NCBI RefSeq assembly: GCF_947179165.1
Contig: NC_077244.1
Location: forward strand, 13,584,949 to 13,648,948
Direction: 5' to 3'
From: Solanum dulcamara
Lineage: Eukaryota; Streptophyta; Magnoliopsida; Solanales; Solanaceae
DNA length: 64,000 nucleotides
In this document: positions 10,206 through 23,412 of the stretch, one piece after another
Numbering within the stretch: the first letter of the stretch is position 1
Layout: each line of letters begins with the position of its first letter
The notes under the pieces: generated by a model
The model's database searches: none
What the model saw: the letters and a program-made list of their open reading frames with translations, nothing else
Told to the model about the DNA's origin: nothing
Program-made: the position numbers and the translations under genes

Positions 10206-11051
10206 GACTCTTAAATGCATGTAATGGTTGATTTATCAATGGTCCTTCTATAGAGGCAAGAAAAGGGTGTTAAAGTGTAATGGTGGATTGTTTTAATTAA
10301 TGCATTCCATCACTCTCATTCATGCTAGTATTGATGTTATAGATTTAAAAGTTGAATTGATTAGAACCCGCCTAGCTTCACTATGTTTCAATGAAGTTTG
10401 AATTGAAAGTTTGGGCTCCAAATGAATGTTTACGAAAGTAATGTCTATGATAAAAAAGGGTCTTATGAAATTAAAGAATGATGAAATGATGTATTCCACT
10501 TGTGGAAGGCCAATTCTCACTTGTGTGAATCAAAAAAGAGTTTTAATGAGCTATTTTACCTAATGATGCTTGATGATCTAAAGCTACGTAAATGATTATG
10601 TTCTTATGATATATTAAACTATTCCGTGGGATTGATTTAGAACCAAATAGGGCATTGAGGTGAGATTTGGTAAGAGAATCCTAGTAGCAACCTTTTGTCT
10701 GATTAACTATGTGCAAACAGTGGAGCTCGGATAGTCTTAAGCAAGTGGATCCACAAATAGCCCTAAATGTTAAAGAAATAAATAAAGTTGATGGAGTTCT
10801 ACCTGAAAAGTAGTCTCTCCATGCAAATTGATCATGCATGCATTGCACTATATTCCATACTATATTAATGTTTTAAAGTTTCTTCAATGTTAATGCATTT
10901 AAGGTTTCTTCAATGTTAATGCATGCCTACATACTTAGTACATTCAAAGTACTAATGCATACTCTTTTTTCTACATGATATCACCAAGTAGGGACCGACG
11001 TTGCTCCACATTCACCTCCATGAGGCTAGTTGATTTCATTGAAGGCTACCT
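10201..11051 (+). repeat. 851-bp direct repeat, copy 2 (displaced LTR fragment)
   Basis: A copy of 4036-4886 with no indels. It begins at ATATT shared with the gag arm and ends at CTACCT, where minus-strand RT sequence starts. It has neither LTR terminus and no target duplication, so it arrived by rearrangement and not by transposition. Confidence 0.85.
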
Positions 11052-11700
11052 CACCCCAAGGGTAAATCAAGATGTCGTTAATGAAAACCACCATAAAAGT
11101 ATCTAGGTTGGAAAACCCTATTCATTAGATCCATAAATACCAATAGTGCACTTGTCAATCCAAATGATATCACTAAAAACTCAAAGTGACCATTTGTTGT
11201 TCGAAATGCCATCTTGGGAATGTCACATTCCCTTATCTTTAATTGATGATAGATGACCAGAGATAAATCTTTGAGAAATGAGTTGCCCCATTCAATTGAT
11301 CAAACAAATCATCTATCTTACCGATTGAGTATTTATTCTGAACGGCCACGTTGTTTAATTGATAGTAGTCTATGCACATCCGAGAAGACCCATCTTTCTT
11401 TCTTATAAACAACACGGAAGCACCCCATGGTAAAATACTTGGCCTTATGAACCCTTTCTCCAACAAGTCTTTTAATTGTTCATTTAACTCATGTAATTCC
11501 GTCGGGGCCATTCGGTAAGGAGGAATAGAGATAGGTTGGGTATCGCATAAAAGATCGATACCGAAATCAACTTCCTTTTTGGGAGGGACACTGGGAAGAT
11601 CATCCAAAAACTCACTGACCACGCGAACCAAATCAAGAGAAGGAGCTATATTCTTGGACTTTTGAGCTAGAACATCGGGTGAGTCCTCATGCTTCGAGGG
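11052..11700 (-). pseudogene. reverse transcriptase fragment
   Basis: Minus-strand Ty3 RT. It begins near 11700 in the protease-RT linker ('[18 protein letters not shown]') and runs through the fingers ('[23 protein letters not shown]') and the 'CIDYYQLNN' motif (normally D-Y-R). It then passes into the palm ('[10 protein letters not shown]', '[13 protein letters not shown]'). The active-site box reads FINDIL instead of FIDDIL: the first catalytic aspartate is Asn, so the protein would be inactive. The block from 11631 to 11239 is open; stops and a frame shift follow. It is bounded on both sides by plus-strand LTR pieces, so it is isolated from any gag or integrase. Confidence 0.8.
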
Positions 11701-12028
11701 TAAGCTGAGTCATTCTCTCTTGTATTGTCATTTATAGACTATGTTGAAGTTTTAAGACTATTTTATGTTGTCATTACTTTCTTGAGGGTGAGATAGGAAC
11801 ATGTCATAATCCTCATCTATGTAGTCATGTAGAGGCATGTTAGACATACTGTGTAAGGAGTCTATGTTGTCATAATTATCTTTAGATATGCTATATTCAT
11901 GGACTTTTATGAGTTTTCGCTTATTGTTTACGCTGTGTATGCTTATGATGTGCTAAGAGGATTTGTTGGAATTTCTTCGGAAATTCTAATTGTCGTGTCA
12001 TGTCTAAGCTCTAGTTTAGGTCATGACA
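11701..12028 (+). repeat. 3' end fragment of a plus-strand LTR
   Basis: The sequence resembles the terminal part of the B/C-family LTR ('gtagaggcatgttagaca', 'gtctatgttgtc', reverse of about 13990-14040). It ends in TTAGGTCATGACA at 12028, an LTR-type CA end. No primer site follows. Confidence 0.6.
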
Positions 12029-13812
12029 CATACACATACAGGTGTGTGTATTATATCCCATTTATCATTCACTTAAGAAATATGTTATTACACAACACAA
12101 TATTTATCAACACTTTGTTAATTAAAAAAAGTCACATGGAATCATAAAAATCATATCCATCTTGGCTTTGTAGCTATATAAACTATGTATCTTACAAGTC
12201 ATCTCTAACACCCACTCAGTAAAGCATAAGTTTGTCTCTCATTTGTACATACATTCTAAAGGTTTTTTTAATATTTTCCATCTATCCATGGCCTACAGGA
12301 GATCCTAGGTGTCCATAAATCATATCGGTATTGTACCTAATCCAACCACATACATAATCGTTCGTTCGGAAGCTCACATAAAACTAAAGCCACTCATCAT
12401 TAAAATTTATGGATGTATTCTTATCATATGCACATATATTAGTAGCCTCAGTGTTTCTGTTATCTTTCAGAACAACACAATAAGCACAAACAATATCAAA
12501 AGTTCATAATCATAAACATTATAAAAATAGAGAGTTCAATAGTTCACATGCTTATTCATACAAGCGTTCCGTATGTCGGGTATGTCTTTGGCCAAGCCCA
12601 GGGATTGACAAATCAATAGTGGCGCATGGTAAGGCTATGATTCTTTCCCAAAAAACAGACCGAACACCTTCGAATTATTGGCTCATTCCTCTTTAATTCA
12701 GGTAACTATTAAGCGCATCTATCTACCAACAAAGACAGGTTAGAATGATAATCTATGCTAGAATCCAGTAACTCAACAACAACAAAAGCACGATATGTCC
12801 AAAGAACAATCAACATGTTATACAAGTGATATTACATAAAAGAAACTAACCAAAGTCTAATTTCATAAATCATAATCTACCTTAACCAAAGAACTTGAAA
12901 TAATCAAGCTAATTCGGCGGAGCCTTTTTTTTTTCATAGCCTCAAAATGCTCAAAGTCTATGACAAATAAAAGTATTTAATTATCTATTATTCAAACAAG
13001 GGTTCTGGACATTTAAATTCACTTAATTCTATCATTTAGTAGAACTTAATTATTTGCCCAAAGGTTATTTCTACCATATGAAAGATTTCCATGATCACAC
13101 AAATTATATATATGGTGTTTCAAGCCCATTAAGCTCTCTTGAGTTGTTTATATGCTCAAAGAACTTATTTTATGGGGTTTCTAGGTTCCAAACATCATAA
13201 ACAATAATAAAGCCATTATTTCATCCAAAAATTCTAATCCATAATTCCCCATTAAGATCATTTCCTTCTATTCTAATCGAATTCATAGTTGAAAAATTGT
13301 CGAAGAAACCATACTTCTAGAGAGAAAAGTCCTACACTTTGAAAAAGTCACCTATGGGTTCTATGAATTGAATATTTTAAGTTATGAAAAAATACAAGGG
13401 ATAAAAATTGACTTAAACACATTGTGTTTCACGCCTTTTATTGCAGTTGATTTTTTCATTGTAGCGGACCCCCTATGGTGAACAAAGCTTCAGAATGGTG
13501 AACCCTTTGCACCTAATAAACCCTTGCTACAACAAACCTCAACTGGCTGTAGTAACGCCCCTTAACAGTAATTGAGAAAAAAATAGAACACCCAATGCAC
13601 AATATACTCAATATATGATCAAGAGATATCAGCTTCATGAGACCTCTCCATTTTGAGTTTTTACTAACTTATCAATTATAAGGTCTCAAATAAAGATACT
13701 ATGAAACTAATCACACATAACGATTGGACAAATCACTACAAAATGTGCATTTGGTATGAAGAAAAATATTTTCTAAAAAGATAACTGAAGATTTTTTTGT
13801 GTGTTCGGTACA
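12029..13812. repeat. unclassified degenerate repeat sequence, non-coding
   Basis: No credible coding frame. It has the look of an old LTR: TA-rich, with a short cluster of TGTAGC/GCTACA words at about 13455-13560. The last 80 bp ('tttggtatgaagaaaaatattttc') resemble AT-rich MITE sequence. Together with 23413-24400 it formed one continuous stretch before element C inserted. Confidence 0.4.
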
Positions 13813-13817
13813 TAAAT

Positions 13818-16052
13818 TGTCATGACCCGACCAAGAGCCTAGTCGTAACACGACGAATAGAATTTCGAAGGACCCCAACCAAGACTCTTAGTATAACATT
13901 CAAGAGCATACATAAGATAAATTAAATAAATAAGAAGGGATAAAGATACGAAAGCATAGTCTCAATAAGGAACATAAGTCTCAAAATACAGAATAAGAGA
14001 CAACATAGACTCCATGAACATATAACATGCCCTACTAGAATAGATGGGGGTGTAAGACAATCTCCTAGATTACTCAATATAAAAGATAAAAGAATTCATA
14101 AACTCATAAGAAATAAAATGTCCTGTTCTCGAAACATGAGGACTCACCAACAGTATAATAGTGCTAACTCTAACCACGAGCAGGAGGAGGATGAACGTGA
14201 TCATCGGTCACTACATTATGATACAATATAGGTAAAATATGTGTTAGTACATGGAATGCACTAAAAATTAGCATGTGAGATGATGCATGAACAATAAATG
14301 TATGACATAATCAATATGAATCATGGGATGCCAAACTAATATCTTTAAAACATAAATAAAGTCATGAAAATATTAAAACATTTATCTCATTGGTCAATGC
14401 ATCAAAATCTCATAATCATAATAAGAACTCGTCGATCAACTAAAATTATGTTGGATAGAACCTTTAACCGACATATGCGAGCTAATACATGGAATTTGAT
14501 GACACCTGCATCGAGACAAGGGGGGCTATCGTGCAAGGGCATACTCCATTAGTAACTCTTGTAACTTTGTTGTGTGGATCCAGCCTCGCCATATTCGTAC
14601 ATAAACCTACGCAGGTAACGTAGTTTAGGACTAATGGTTTCTACTAGGATTCCGTTGGGTAACTAACTGTGTTACCAAATTAAACCCCACCTGAAAGACC
14701 TCTCGGTGCTTAGTCAGTATCCCAACGGAACTCATAAAACATGATTATAAATATCATAGGGAAGTATAATAACTAATTTCAATCCATCTTTATAAAATTA
14801 CATAAGAATAGCTCATCTAGCTTCATCATAGGAAATCATAGAATTAGCTCATCTATCGTATAACTCATGCTATGTAGGTATAGATCTTTCATCATTACAT
14901 ATATTTGATCATAAAGTATATTTAGGGACTTATCTTTCCCTATCATTAACATACTTGAAACATCATAGAATCATCTTTCATAAACTTCTTTGGATATAGC
15001 ATCTTTAAACTCATTCATAAGCTTTTATTAAAATAAATTGAAAATCATGCTCATATCTAATAAATCATACTTGAACTAGGATATAGCATGGTTCATTGAA
15101 ATTCAATCTGAAATCATGAAATATGATGTGAATTATGCATAATTAGACTAATAGCATTGATGTATATCATAATTGAGAAGACCCAATGAAATTCATATAA
15201 TTAGGGCTTTAAATTGAAGAACTTACAAGAGAAATTGAGAAGATATCTTTGGGATTCCATGGGTGAAAGGTACCCATGGATGAAGTCCCACACAGGTTGG
15301 CCTTTATGAGCCCTAAATTGAATGGAATGGAAGCTTGACTTTGAAGGAATCCCTTGATTTTCTTAAGGAGAAAAAAGACCTTAGAGAGAAAACTTGGAAG
15401 AGAAGGTTTTGGATTTTGGGGAGTTATGTTGAGAATGAGAGGGTTATAAGACTTTAGGGTAGTTAATAGATAAGAATCTAGTCCAAAAAACTGTCCACAT
15501 TCATTAATGAAATACGAGAAAAAGACTAAAATAACCCTCACTTAAAACTAGAAACTTGGTTCACGGAGGACCCACCACGGTCCGTGAACTTCACCACGGC
15601 CTGTGAACTTCACTTAAACTTGGGCAAAAAAAGAATTCTGTAGGACCTCTTTCACGGACCGTTACCACATCTCGTGGCGAGTGTCATAGTGAGGAACCTG
15701 AAAAGGGTGTGTCTGCAGGGGTGATCATCACGGAACCCACCATAGTTTTTGAAAGGAAATGTGACCCATGGTGGTTGGGACGTGGTTCCTTCCTTGCAAT
15801 AAAATTTGTGGATCTAAGGGAAGGGGTTACCACGGAGAGAACCACGACTCGTGGTGCTCACCATGGCCCATAATCCCTATTATGGACACTTCCTTGGAGG
15901 GTCTGAGGTTCTGATCCTTCACCATGGTGTCACACCAGGAACAGTGGTAATAATTACGACCCGTGATGAGCTTCGTGGTCATCACCTAGTTCCAAAGCTG
16001 TATTTTTCTGGAATTTCATCTTTTCTGACTTTCCAACTTCCAAGGTCTTACA
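13818..16052 (-). repeat. 3' LTR of element C
   Basis: 2235 bp, from TGTAAGACCTTGG (minus strand, at 16052) to GGTCATGACA (13818). It pairs with 21118-23407; for example both carry 'gagacaacatagactccatgaaca'-type sequence near 14000 and 21300. Bases 15560-15990 form a cluster of CACGG/CCGTG words. The open frame at 15209-15541 recurs in the other LTR at 22539-22865 but has no recognisable domain and is probably chance. Confidence 0.9.
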
Positions 16053-16066
16053 ATATCTCTCCCTTG
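16053..16066 (-). other. polypurine tract of element C
   Basis: The minus strand reads CAAGGGAGAGATAT, ending immediately at the LTR start. Confidence 0.7.
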
Positions 16067-16329
16067 AGAACATTCATCCTGGAATAGGACCCAAGCTAGC
16101 ATGAATGGAATAATAAGGAAAATAATGACCCAACATAAATGCAAAACATCTCGAAAATACATAAAACATGAAAATTTTAATCTCAAGCTAAAACATGACT
16201 TTAAAACTCATTTCATGAACATGAATGCATATGAAACCATGAGAATAACTGAAATATATGATTTGGGCTGATTGGATCATGAAGGAACTAAATACCTTCA
16301 CTAGGAACAGAAGGAAAGATATTAGGATA

Positions 16330-19300
16330 TCAGGACATCATATCAACTTCGGCTTCCCATGTAGCACCCTCAACCTCTTGGTTCCTCCATAACACTTTAA
16401 CTGAAGCTATTTCCTTGTTCCTCAATGTTCTAACTTTTCGGTCCAAGATCTCAAATGGAACCTCTTCATATGAGAGACTCTCTTTCACCTCAATGTTATC
16501 CAATGGCACAATGGATCTTGGATCACCAACAAACTTCCTCAACAAGGACCATGGAACACCGGATGTACCAATGCCAACTCGAAAGGCAAATCCAACTCAT
16601 AGGACACATTACTAATCAGCCTTAAAATCTGATATAGGCTAACATAGCAGGGACTTATCTTTCCCTTCTTACAAAAATTCATCATACCCTTCATGGGTGA
16701 AAATTTCAAGTAGACCCAATCATTAACCTCAAAGTTAAGTTCTCCTCTTCTCACATCCGAATAGGACTTTTGTCGGCTTTGGGCTAGTTTTAATCTATCT
16801 CTAATGAGTCCAACATTTTCCGTAGACTCAAACACCAACTTGGGTCCTATCAAAGCAACTTACACTACCTCGAACCAACTAAAAGAGTATCTACACTGCC
16901 TACCATACAAAGCCTCAGATGGAGCCATCTCAATACTAGAGTGACAACTGTTGTTATAGGCGAACTCTATCAATGGAAAATGATCATCCCAATTTCCTTT
17001 AAAATCAATAATACATGCTCTCAACATGTCCTCTAATTTCTGAATGGGTACGCTTGTCCTGACCATCCATCTGGGGGTGAAAAGTTGTACTAAGTTTCAC
17101 TTGAGTACCAAGGCCTTTTTGGAAAGACCTCCAAAACTGTGATGCAAACTGAGTCCCTCAATTCGAGATGATAGAAAATGGGACATCATGAAGCTTAACC
17201 AAATCTCAGACATACAATCTAGCATAATCCTCAGTTGTATATGTAGTCTTAACAGGAAGGAAATGAGTTGACTTAGTCATTTGGTCAACAGTCACCCAAA
17301 TAGAATCATGTTACCTACGAGTATGAGGCGAACCAGTAATGAAGTCCATATTCAAAGCTTCCTAATTCCAAGTAGGAATCTCAATGTCTTAAGCCAAACC
17401 TCCTGGTTTTTGATGCTCAACCTTCACTTGTTGACAGTTAAAACACTTAGCCACAAATTTCGCAACATTCCTTTTCATACCATTCCACCAATACACTTTC
17501 GTCAAATCTCGATACATCTTTGTGGAACCAAGATGAATAGAGTACCATGAACTATGAGACACGGATAATATCATGTATTTCAAGCCATTAACATTTGGAA
17601 CACATAACTAATCTTGATATCTCAAAACACCATCTCCCCCTTATGAGAAAGCCTCAATGACTTTTTCTGGCAACCACTTTCTTTAATTCTACCAAAGTGG
17701 GATCACTATGTTGTTTTGCATTAACATCTGCCACAAGAGATGAGTCAGAATCATTTTGCATAATAGCACCACCATCCTCAGAATCAACTAATCGAACACC
17801 CAAATGGGCTTATCTATGTACATCCCAAACAAGCTCTTTTTCTCATCCTCAATATGGAAAACACTATTCATGGACAATCTAATAAGAGCATCGGCAACCA
17901 CATTTGCCCCTACCTGAGTGGTAAAGCACATTTATATCATAATCTTTCAACAACTCAAGTCGTCTCCTTTGTTAAGGGTTCAAGTCCTTTTGAGTGAACA
18001 CATATTGCAAACTATTGTGATCGTTGAAAATATCCACATGTACACCATACCAGAAGGGTCTCCACAACTTTAAAGAAAATACCACCGCCGCCAACTCCAA
18101 ATCATAAATTGGGTAATTCTTCTTATGTATCTTGAGTTGCCTTGAAACATAAGCTATCACATTACCATTTTGCATTAGAACACAACTAAGACCAACTCGT
18201 GAAGCATCACTATACATAATGAACCCATCAGAACCTTTTGGTAAAGTCAACATCGGAGTGGAGGTAAGCCTATCCTTCAATTCTTGGAAGCTTTTCTCAC
18301 ATGCTTCGAACCATTGTAATTTTATATTATTTTACGTTAAAGTAGTCAAGGGCGATTCAATGGAAGAGAAACCTTTCAAAAACCATCTATAATAACTGGT
18401 TAAGCCCAAGAAACTTTGAATATCAGAAGGAGTCAATAGTCTAGGCCAATTCTTAACCACCTCGGTCTTCTTTGGATCAACCATAATTCCTTCACCAGAG
18501 ATGATGTGTCCAAGGAAAGAAATTGACCTCAACCAAAATTCACACTTACTAAACTTTGCATACAACTGACGGTCCTTGAGAATTTACAACACAATCCTCA
18601 AATGATCGGCATGATCTTTCTCACTTCGAGAGTAATCAAAATATTTTCAATGAAGACAATCACAAACATATCCAAGTATTGCTTGAACACCCTGTTCATC
18701 AAATCCATAAAAGTTATGAGGGCATTCGTTAGTCCAAAAGATATAACCAAGAATTCAAAGTGACCATACCGAGTTCTAAAAGCCATCTTTGGAATGTTAC
18801 ATTCCTTTACGCAGAGTTGATGATAACCCGATCGAAGATCAATCTTTGAAAAGTAGATTGCTCCTTGAAGTTGATCAAACAAGTCATCAATCCTTGGATT
18901 GGGGTACTTATTTTTACTTGTGACCTTGTTCAATTATCGATAATCAATATACATACAAAGAGAACCATCCTTCTTTCTGACAAAGAGAAGTGGATCACCC
19001 TATTGACAAATACTCGGTCTAATAAAGCCCTTATTTAGTAAATCCTTTAAATGATCCTTTAAATGGCCATTTGTTAAGGAGAAATAGAGATATATTGAGT
19101 ATTAGGGAGAATATCGATACCGAAGTTTATTTCCCTTTCGGAAGGAATACCTGGGAGATCATCGAAGAAAACTTCCAGAAATTCATTAAAAACTGGAACT
19201 GACTTGAGAGTAGGAGTTTCGGAGTTAGTATCTCTAACCCATACTAGATGACGGGTGCAACCTTTGGAAATCATTTTTCGAGCTTTAAGGCATGATATGA

Positions 19301-19688
19301 ATTGACCCTTAAAAATGGAATTACTATCTTTCCATTCTAGGACTAGCTCATTAGAAAACTTAAACTTAACCACATGGGTTCTACAACATATAGAGGCATA
19401 ACATGCATGAAGCCAATCCATAACGAGAATAACATCAAAATTGGTCATATCAAGCTCTACCAGATCAACGGAGGTGACTTTATGAAAAACTAAATTCGGA
19501 CAGTTTCTATGGACTCTTTTAGCCATAATTGAATCACCAATGGGAGTATAGACCAAAAAAGGTTCTAGCAAGATCTCGGGACTAACAATGAATCTCATAG
19601 CAAGATAAGGAGTAACAAATAATAGAGTAGCACTCATATCTAATAATGCATAAATATCAAAGTTAAAGACTTTCAACAAACTAGTCAT
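16330..19688 (-). pseudogene. pol of element C (protease-RT-RNase H-integrase-chromodomain)
   Basis: This is a fragmented Ty3 polyprotein on the minus strand. Protease lies in 19688-19074; its active site reads 'ALLDMSATLLFVTP', where D-S/T-G is expected, so the Gly is lost. RT is 18933-18598, with '[13 protein letters not shown]' intact but FIENIL in place of FIDDIL, destroying the catalytic aspartates. RT thumb is 18565-18332 ('[11 protein letters not shown]'). RNase H is 18280-17972 ('YSDASRVGLSCVLMQ', '[14 protein letters not shown]'). Integrase zinc finger is 17583-17389 ('CFNCQQVKVEHQKPGG'), with the integrase body to 16860 broken by stops. The C-terminal fold is 16853-16539 and the chromodomain 16545-16330 ('KEIASVKVLWRNQEVEGATWEAE'). 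At least six frame breaks exclude function. The chromodomain would have steered insertion into heterochromatin. Confidence 0.9.
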
Positions 19689-19742
19689 AACATTGGGGGA
19701 ATCCTCTAACTCTTGACGAGTTCGAATGGCATAAAATCTGTT

Positions 19743-20902
19743 CTAGCACTGCTCGCCACTCAAAGTAGTAGCACGTTGATTCAGACGACCGGTAGTATGA
19801 GTCTGAACCTGGGGTTTAGCCCCATTCCTACACTCCTTTACATGATGACCCGGCTTTTCACACTTATAACACACATCCAATCCTACTAGACACTCTCCCC
19901 TATAGTTTTTCCCACACTTCTTACATAGAGGGATGACTTGACCACCCATAGCTCTACCTTGTACCTTACGATTTGGCACCTTGTCCTTCTCAAATCTCGG
20001 AGCCAGAGAGTTTGAAAAAAGTTGGCCTTAAAACCTTTGACATTGGAAATGACCATTACCACCACCAGATTTGTTACAAGAAAATCCACCTCCAAATTGA
20101 GCCCTCTTGGACTCCCTTACATTTCTCTCTTTAAGCTTCTCTCCTTTAATTTGCTCAGCATATGTCATTATCCTAGAGATGTCCATATCCTTGATGAGCA
20201 TAGAGGTTCGTCATTCTTTCATAACCAAGTCCAACACTCCCAAAATAAACTTACTTATTTGGGCACGAGAGTCGACTACCAAGGATGGAGCATACTTGGT
20301 CAACTTTGTAAACTTGAGGGAATAATCCCTCACACTCATGTTCCCTTGCTTGAGGTTTATAAACTCCAACACATTTGCCTCCCTAATCTCAAGTGGGAAG
20401 AAGTGGTCAAGAAACGCAACTTTGAACTTTTCCCAACGTATAGGACCTTCTTCAAATCATTCGGCTTTCCATTGGTTGTAACAACTTTCTTCTCTTATGA
20501 TATTTTGAATAGAGAGAAAGTGAAATAATGGGGAATAGAATGGAGCACACTTGAGAGACACTTTGAGTGGGTCTGCCGCCAGTTCTGCCTTCTCCTCCGA
20601 AGACACTCCCATAATCTCAACAATATTATACAATTAGTCAACAAAGCGTGGGGATCCTCATCATCCTTAGATCCATAAAACTCAGGAGGGTTCACCCTCG
20701 TGAAGTCTCTAACCCTTGAAGTCAGAGTAGATACATGTAGAGGAAAAACTACTACTTGATTCACTTGAGTAGTCACAGCTTGGGCTAGCATCTGAAAAGC
20801 AACTCCGAACTCCGCATTAGTCACTTGACTATTCAAAGGGGCATTTAGGGCTTGTGGCTCCTTTTCAACATTCCTTCGGACGGGAGCTCTTCGTGGGGGC
20901 AT
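19743..20902 (-). pseudogene. gag of element C
   Basis: Gag starts at the ATG at 20902 ('MPPRRAPVRRNVEKEP') about 200 bp downstream of the primer site. The N-terminal part includes 'FTRVNPPEFYGSKDDEDPH'. The middle is frame-shifted and stopped. The nucleocapsid part is open in 19979-19743 and keeps a perfect zinc knuckle CYKCEKPGHHVKEC (C-X2-C-X4-H-X4-C) preceded by a second, incomplete Cys pair (CKKCGK). The knuckle would bind genomic RNA during packaging. It lies in frame order just upstream of protease. Confidence 0.85.
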
Positions 20903-21101
20903 GATTATGTAATCACATAGATAAAGCGTTAGAGGAAGAAACCTTAGAGTTCAACTCTATATCACGATGAGATCATGAAAGAAGTGACGTGTTTCTTAAG
21001 ATGCCTTATAGCATCCTATTCATTGATGTGGTGCACTTTACATTGAAGAACAAGACTACTTGACGCGGCATGTTAGACTCCCTCTGACACTTGAACCTTG
21101 A

Positions 21102-21113
21102 ACTCTGATACCA
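21102..21113 (-). other. primer-binding site of element C (tRNA-iMet type)
   Basis: The minus strand reads TGGTATCAGAGT, 11 of 12 bases of the initiator-Met primer site, four bases inside the 5' LTR. Confidence 0.85.
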
Positions 21114-21117
21114 AGTT

Positions 21118-23407
21118 TGTCACGACCTGACCTAGGATCTAGGCGTAAAAAAGGTGACTAGAATCTCAAAGGACCCCAACTAAGCCTTGTAGCTTAACAT
21201 TCAAGTGCATACATAAGGTAAATGAAATAAATAAGCAGTGATCAAAGAGAAGAAAGCATAGTCTAAATAAGGAACATAAGTCTCAAAATACGAAATAAGA
21301 GACAACATAGACTCCATGAACATCTAACATGCCTCTACTAGTTAAGATGGGGGTATAAAACAATCTCTTAGCTTACCCAATATAAAAGGTAAAAGAAGTC
21401 ATAAACTCACAAGAAATAAAATGTCTCATCCTCAGAACAGGAGGACTCATCAACAGTATAATAGTGCTAACTCTAGCTATGAGCGGGAGGAGGATAAACG
21501 TGATCGTCGGTCCCTACATCTTGATACAATATAGGTAAAAATTATGTGTTAGTACAAAAATACATTAAATATGATAGAAGATATATGAATGATAAACATA
21601 GGAAAATAAATATAGGACATAATCAATATGAATCATGGATTGCAAAAATAATATATTTAAAATATAAATAAAGTCATGAAAATATTAAATAATTTATCTC
21701 ATTGGTCAATGCATCAAAATATCATAATCATCATAATAATTCGTATCTCAACTGAAACTGTGTGGGATAGGACCTTTAACCAATATATAAGACCATGCGA
21801 GCTAATACATGGAATCCAATGACTCTTGCATGGAGACAAGGGAGGCTACCTTATCAGGGCATACTCCATTAGTAACTCTTATAACTTTGCTGTGTGGATC
21901 CACTAGCTTCACCATATTAGCATATGTAAACCTATGTAGGCAACGTAATTTGGGACTAAAGGTTGCTATTATGATTTCTTTGATAACTAACTACATTACC
22001 GAACCGAACCCCACCTAAAATTCTCTCGATGCGTAGTCAATATCCTTACAGAACTCATAAAATATTATCTTAAACATCATAGGGAAATATAATAACTATT
22101 ATGAATCCATCTTTATAAAATTACATAAGAATAGCTCATCTAGCTTCATCATAGAAAATCATAGGATTAGCTCATCTATCATATAACTCATGCAATGTGG
22201 GTGTAGGTCTTCCATCATTACATATATTTGATCATAAAGCATATTTAAGGAATTAGTTTGCCCTATCATTAATTTGTTTGAAACATCATAGAATAATCTT
22301 TCATAAACTTTTTTACATAAAACATTTTAAAACTCATTCATAAGCTTTTATTGAATTAACTTGAAAATCATGATCATATATCATAAATCATAAATCATAC
22401 TTGAACTATTATATAGCATGGTTCATTGAAATTAAACTAGAAATAATGCAATATGATGTGAATTATGCATAATTAGGCTAATAGCATTGAAGTATATCAT
22501 GATTGAGAAGATCTAGTAAAAATCATGCAATTAGGGCTTTAAATTGAAGAAATCATAAGAGGAATTGAGAAGAAATATTTGGGATTCCATGGGTGAAAGG
22601 TACTCATGGTTCCACATACCTTGGCCTTTATGAGCCTTAAATTGAAAGGAATGGAAGCTTGACCTTGAAGGAATCCCTTGATTTTCTTAAGGATGAAAAA
22701 GACCTTAGAGAGAAAACTTGGAAGAGAAGGTTTTGGATTTTTGGGATTTATGTTGAGAATGAGAGGGTTAGAAGACTTTATGATAGTTAATAGGTAAGAA
22801 TCTAGTCCCAAAAACCATCCACATTTATTAATGAAATATGGGAAAAAGACTAAAATAACCCTCACTTAAAACTGGAAACCAGGGTTCACGAAAGACCCAT
22901 CACAGTCCATGAACTTCACCACAGCCCGTGGTGGTTCCCATGGTCAATGTCTTACACTTTGGGAAAAAATGAATTCTATAGGACCTCATTCACGGAGACC
23001 ATAATAGTCCGTAAAGGTAACCACGGCTCATGGAGAGGGTCGTGGTGAGGAACCTAACAAATAGGGTCTGCAGGAGTGATCACCACGATTTGTAAAAGGA
23101 AATACAACCCATGGTGGGTTGGACGTGGTTCCTTCCTTGGAATGAAATCTAGGGGTCTCAAGGGAGGGGTCACCACAGAGGCCACCATGGCTCATGGTGC
23201 TCACCATGACCTGTGGTCCTTATCGTGGTCCCTTCCCTGCAGGGTCTAAAATTCTGAGCCTTCACCACGGTGGCACACCACGAACCGTGGTGATGAATAT
23301 GGCTCTTGATGACCTTCGTGGTCATCACCTGGTGCCAAAAAGTGCATTTTTCTGGAATTTCATCTTTTGATTCTCGTTTTCTAACTTTCCAAATTCTAGG
23401 TCTTTAA
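21118..23407 (-). repeat. 5' LTR of element C
   Basis: 2290 bp. The outer end reads TTAAAGACC in place of TGTAAGACC (two changes) directly next to the TAAAT duplication; the inner end is GGTCGTGACA. A second cluster of CACGG/CCGTG words is at 22880-23330. Confidence 0.88.
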
Positions 23408-23412
23408 TAAAT

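Larger units (their letters stand above)
13813..23412 (-). mobile_element. element C: full-length degenerate Ty3 chromovirus with TAAAT duplication
   Basis: This is a complete element of 9590 bp (13818-23407) on the minus strand. The direct 5-bp repeats TAAAT lie at 13813-13817 and 23408-23412. Order on the minus strand: 5' LTR, iMet primer site, gag with zinc knuckle, protease, RT, RNase H, integrase, chromodomain, purine tract, 3' LTR. All coding blocks are broken. The two LTRs align over their length but differ at roughly one base in ten by eye, so the insertion is old. Its host site was AT-rich repeat DNA. Confidence 0.9.

Noticed and set aside
15209..22865. A similar minus-strand frame of 108-110 codons in both LTRs of element C (15209-15541, 22539-22865)
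   Set aside because: Its presence in both LTRs follows from their common origin; the sequence has no recognisable domain and length differences keep or lose codons at random.
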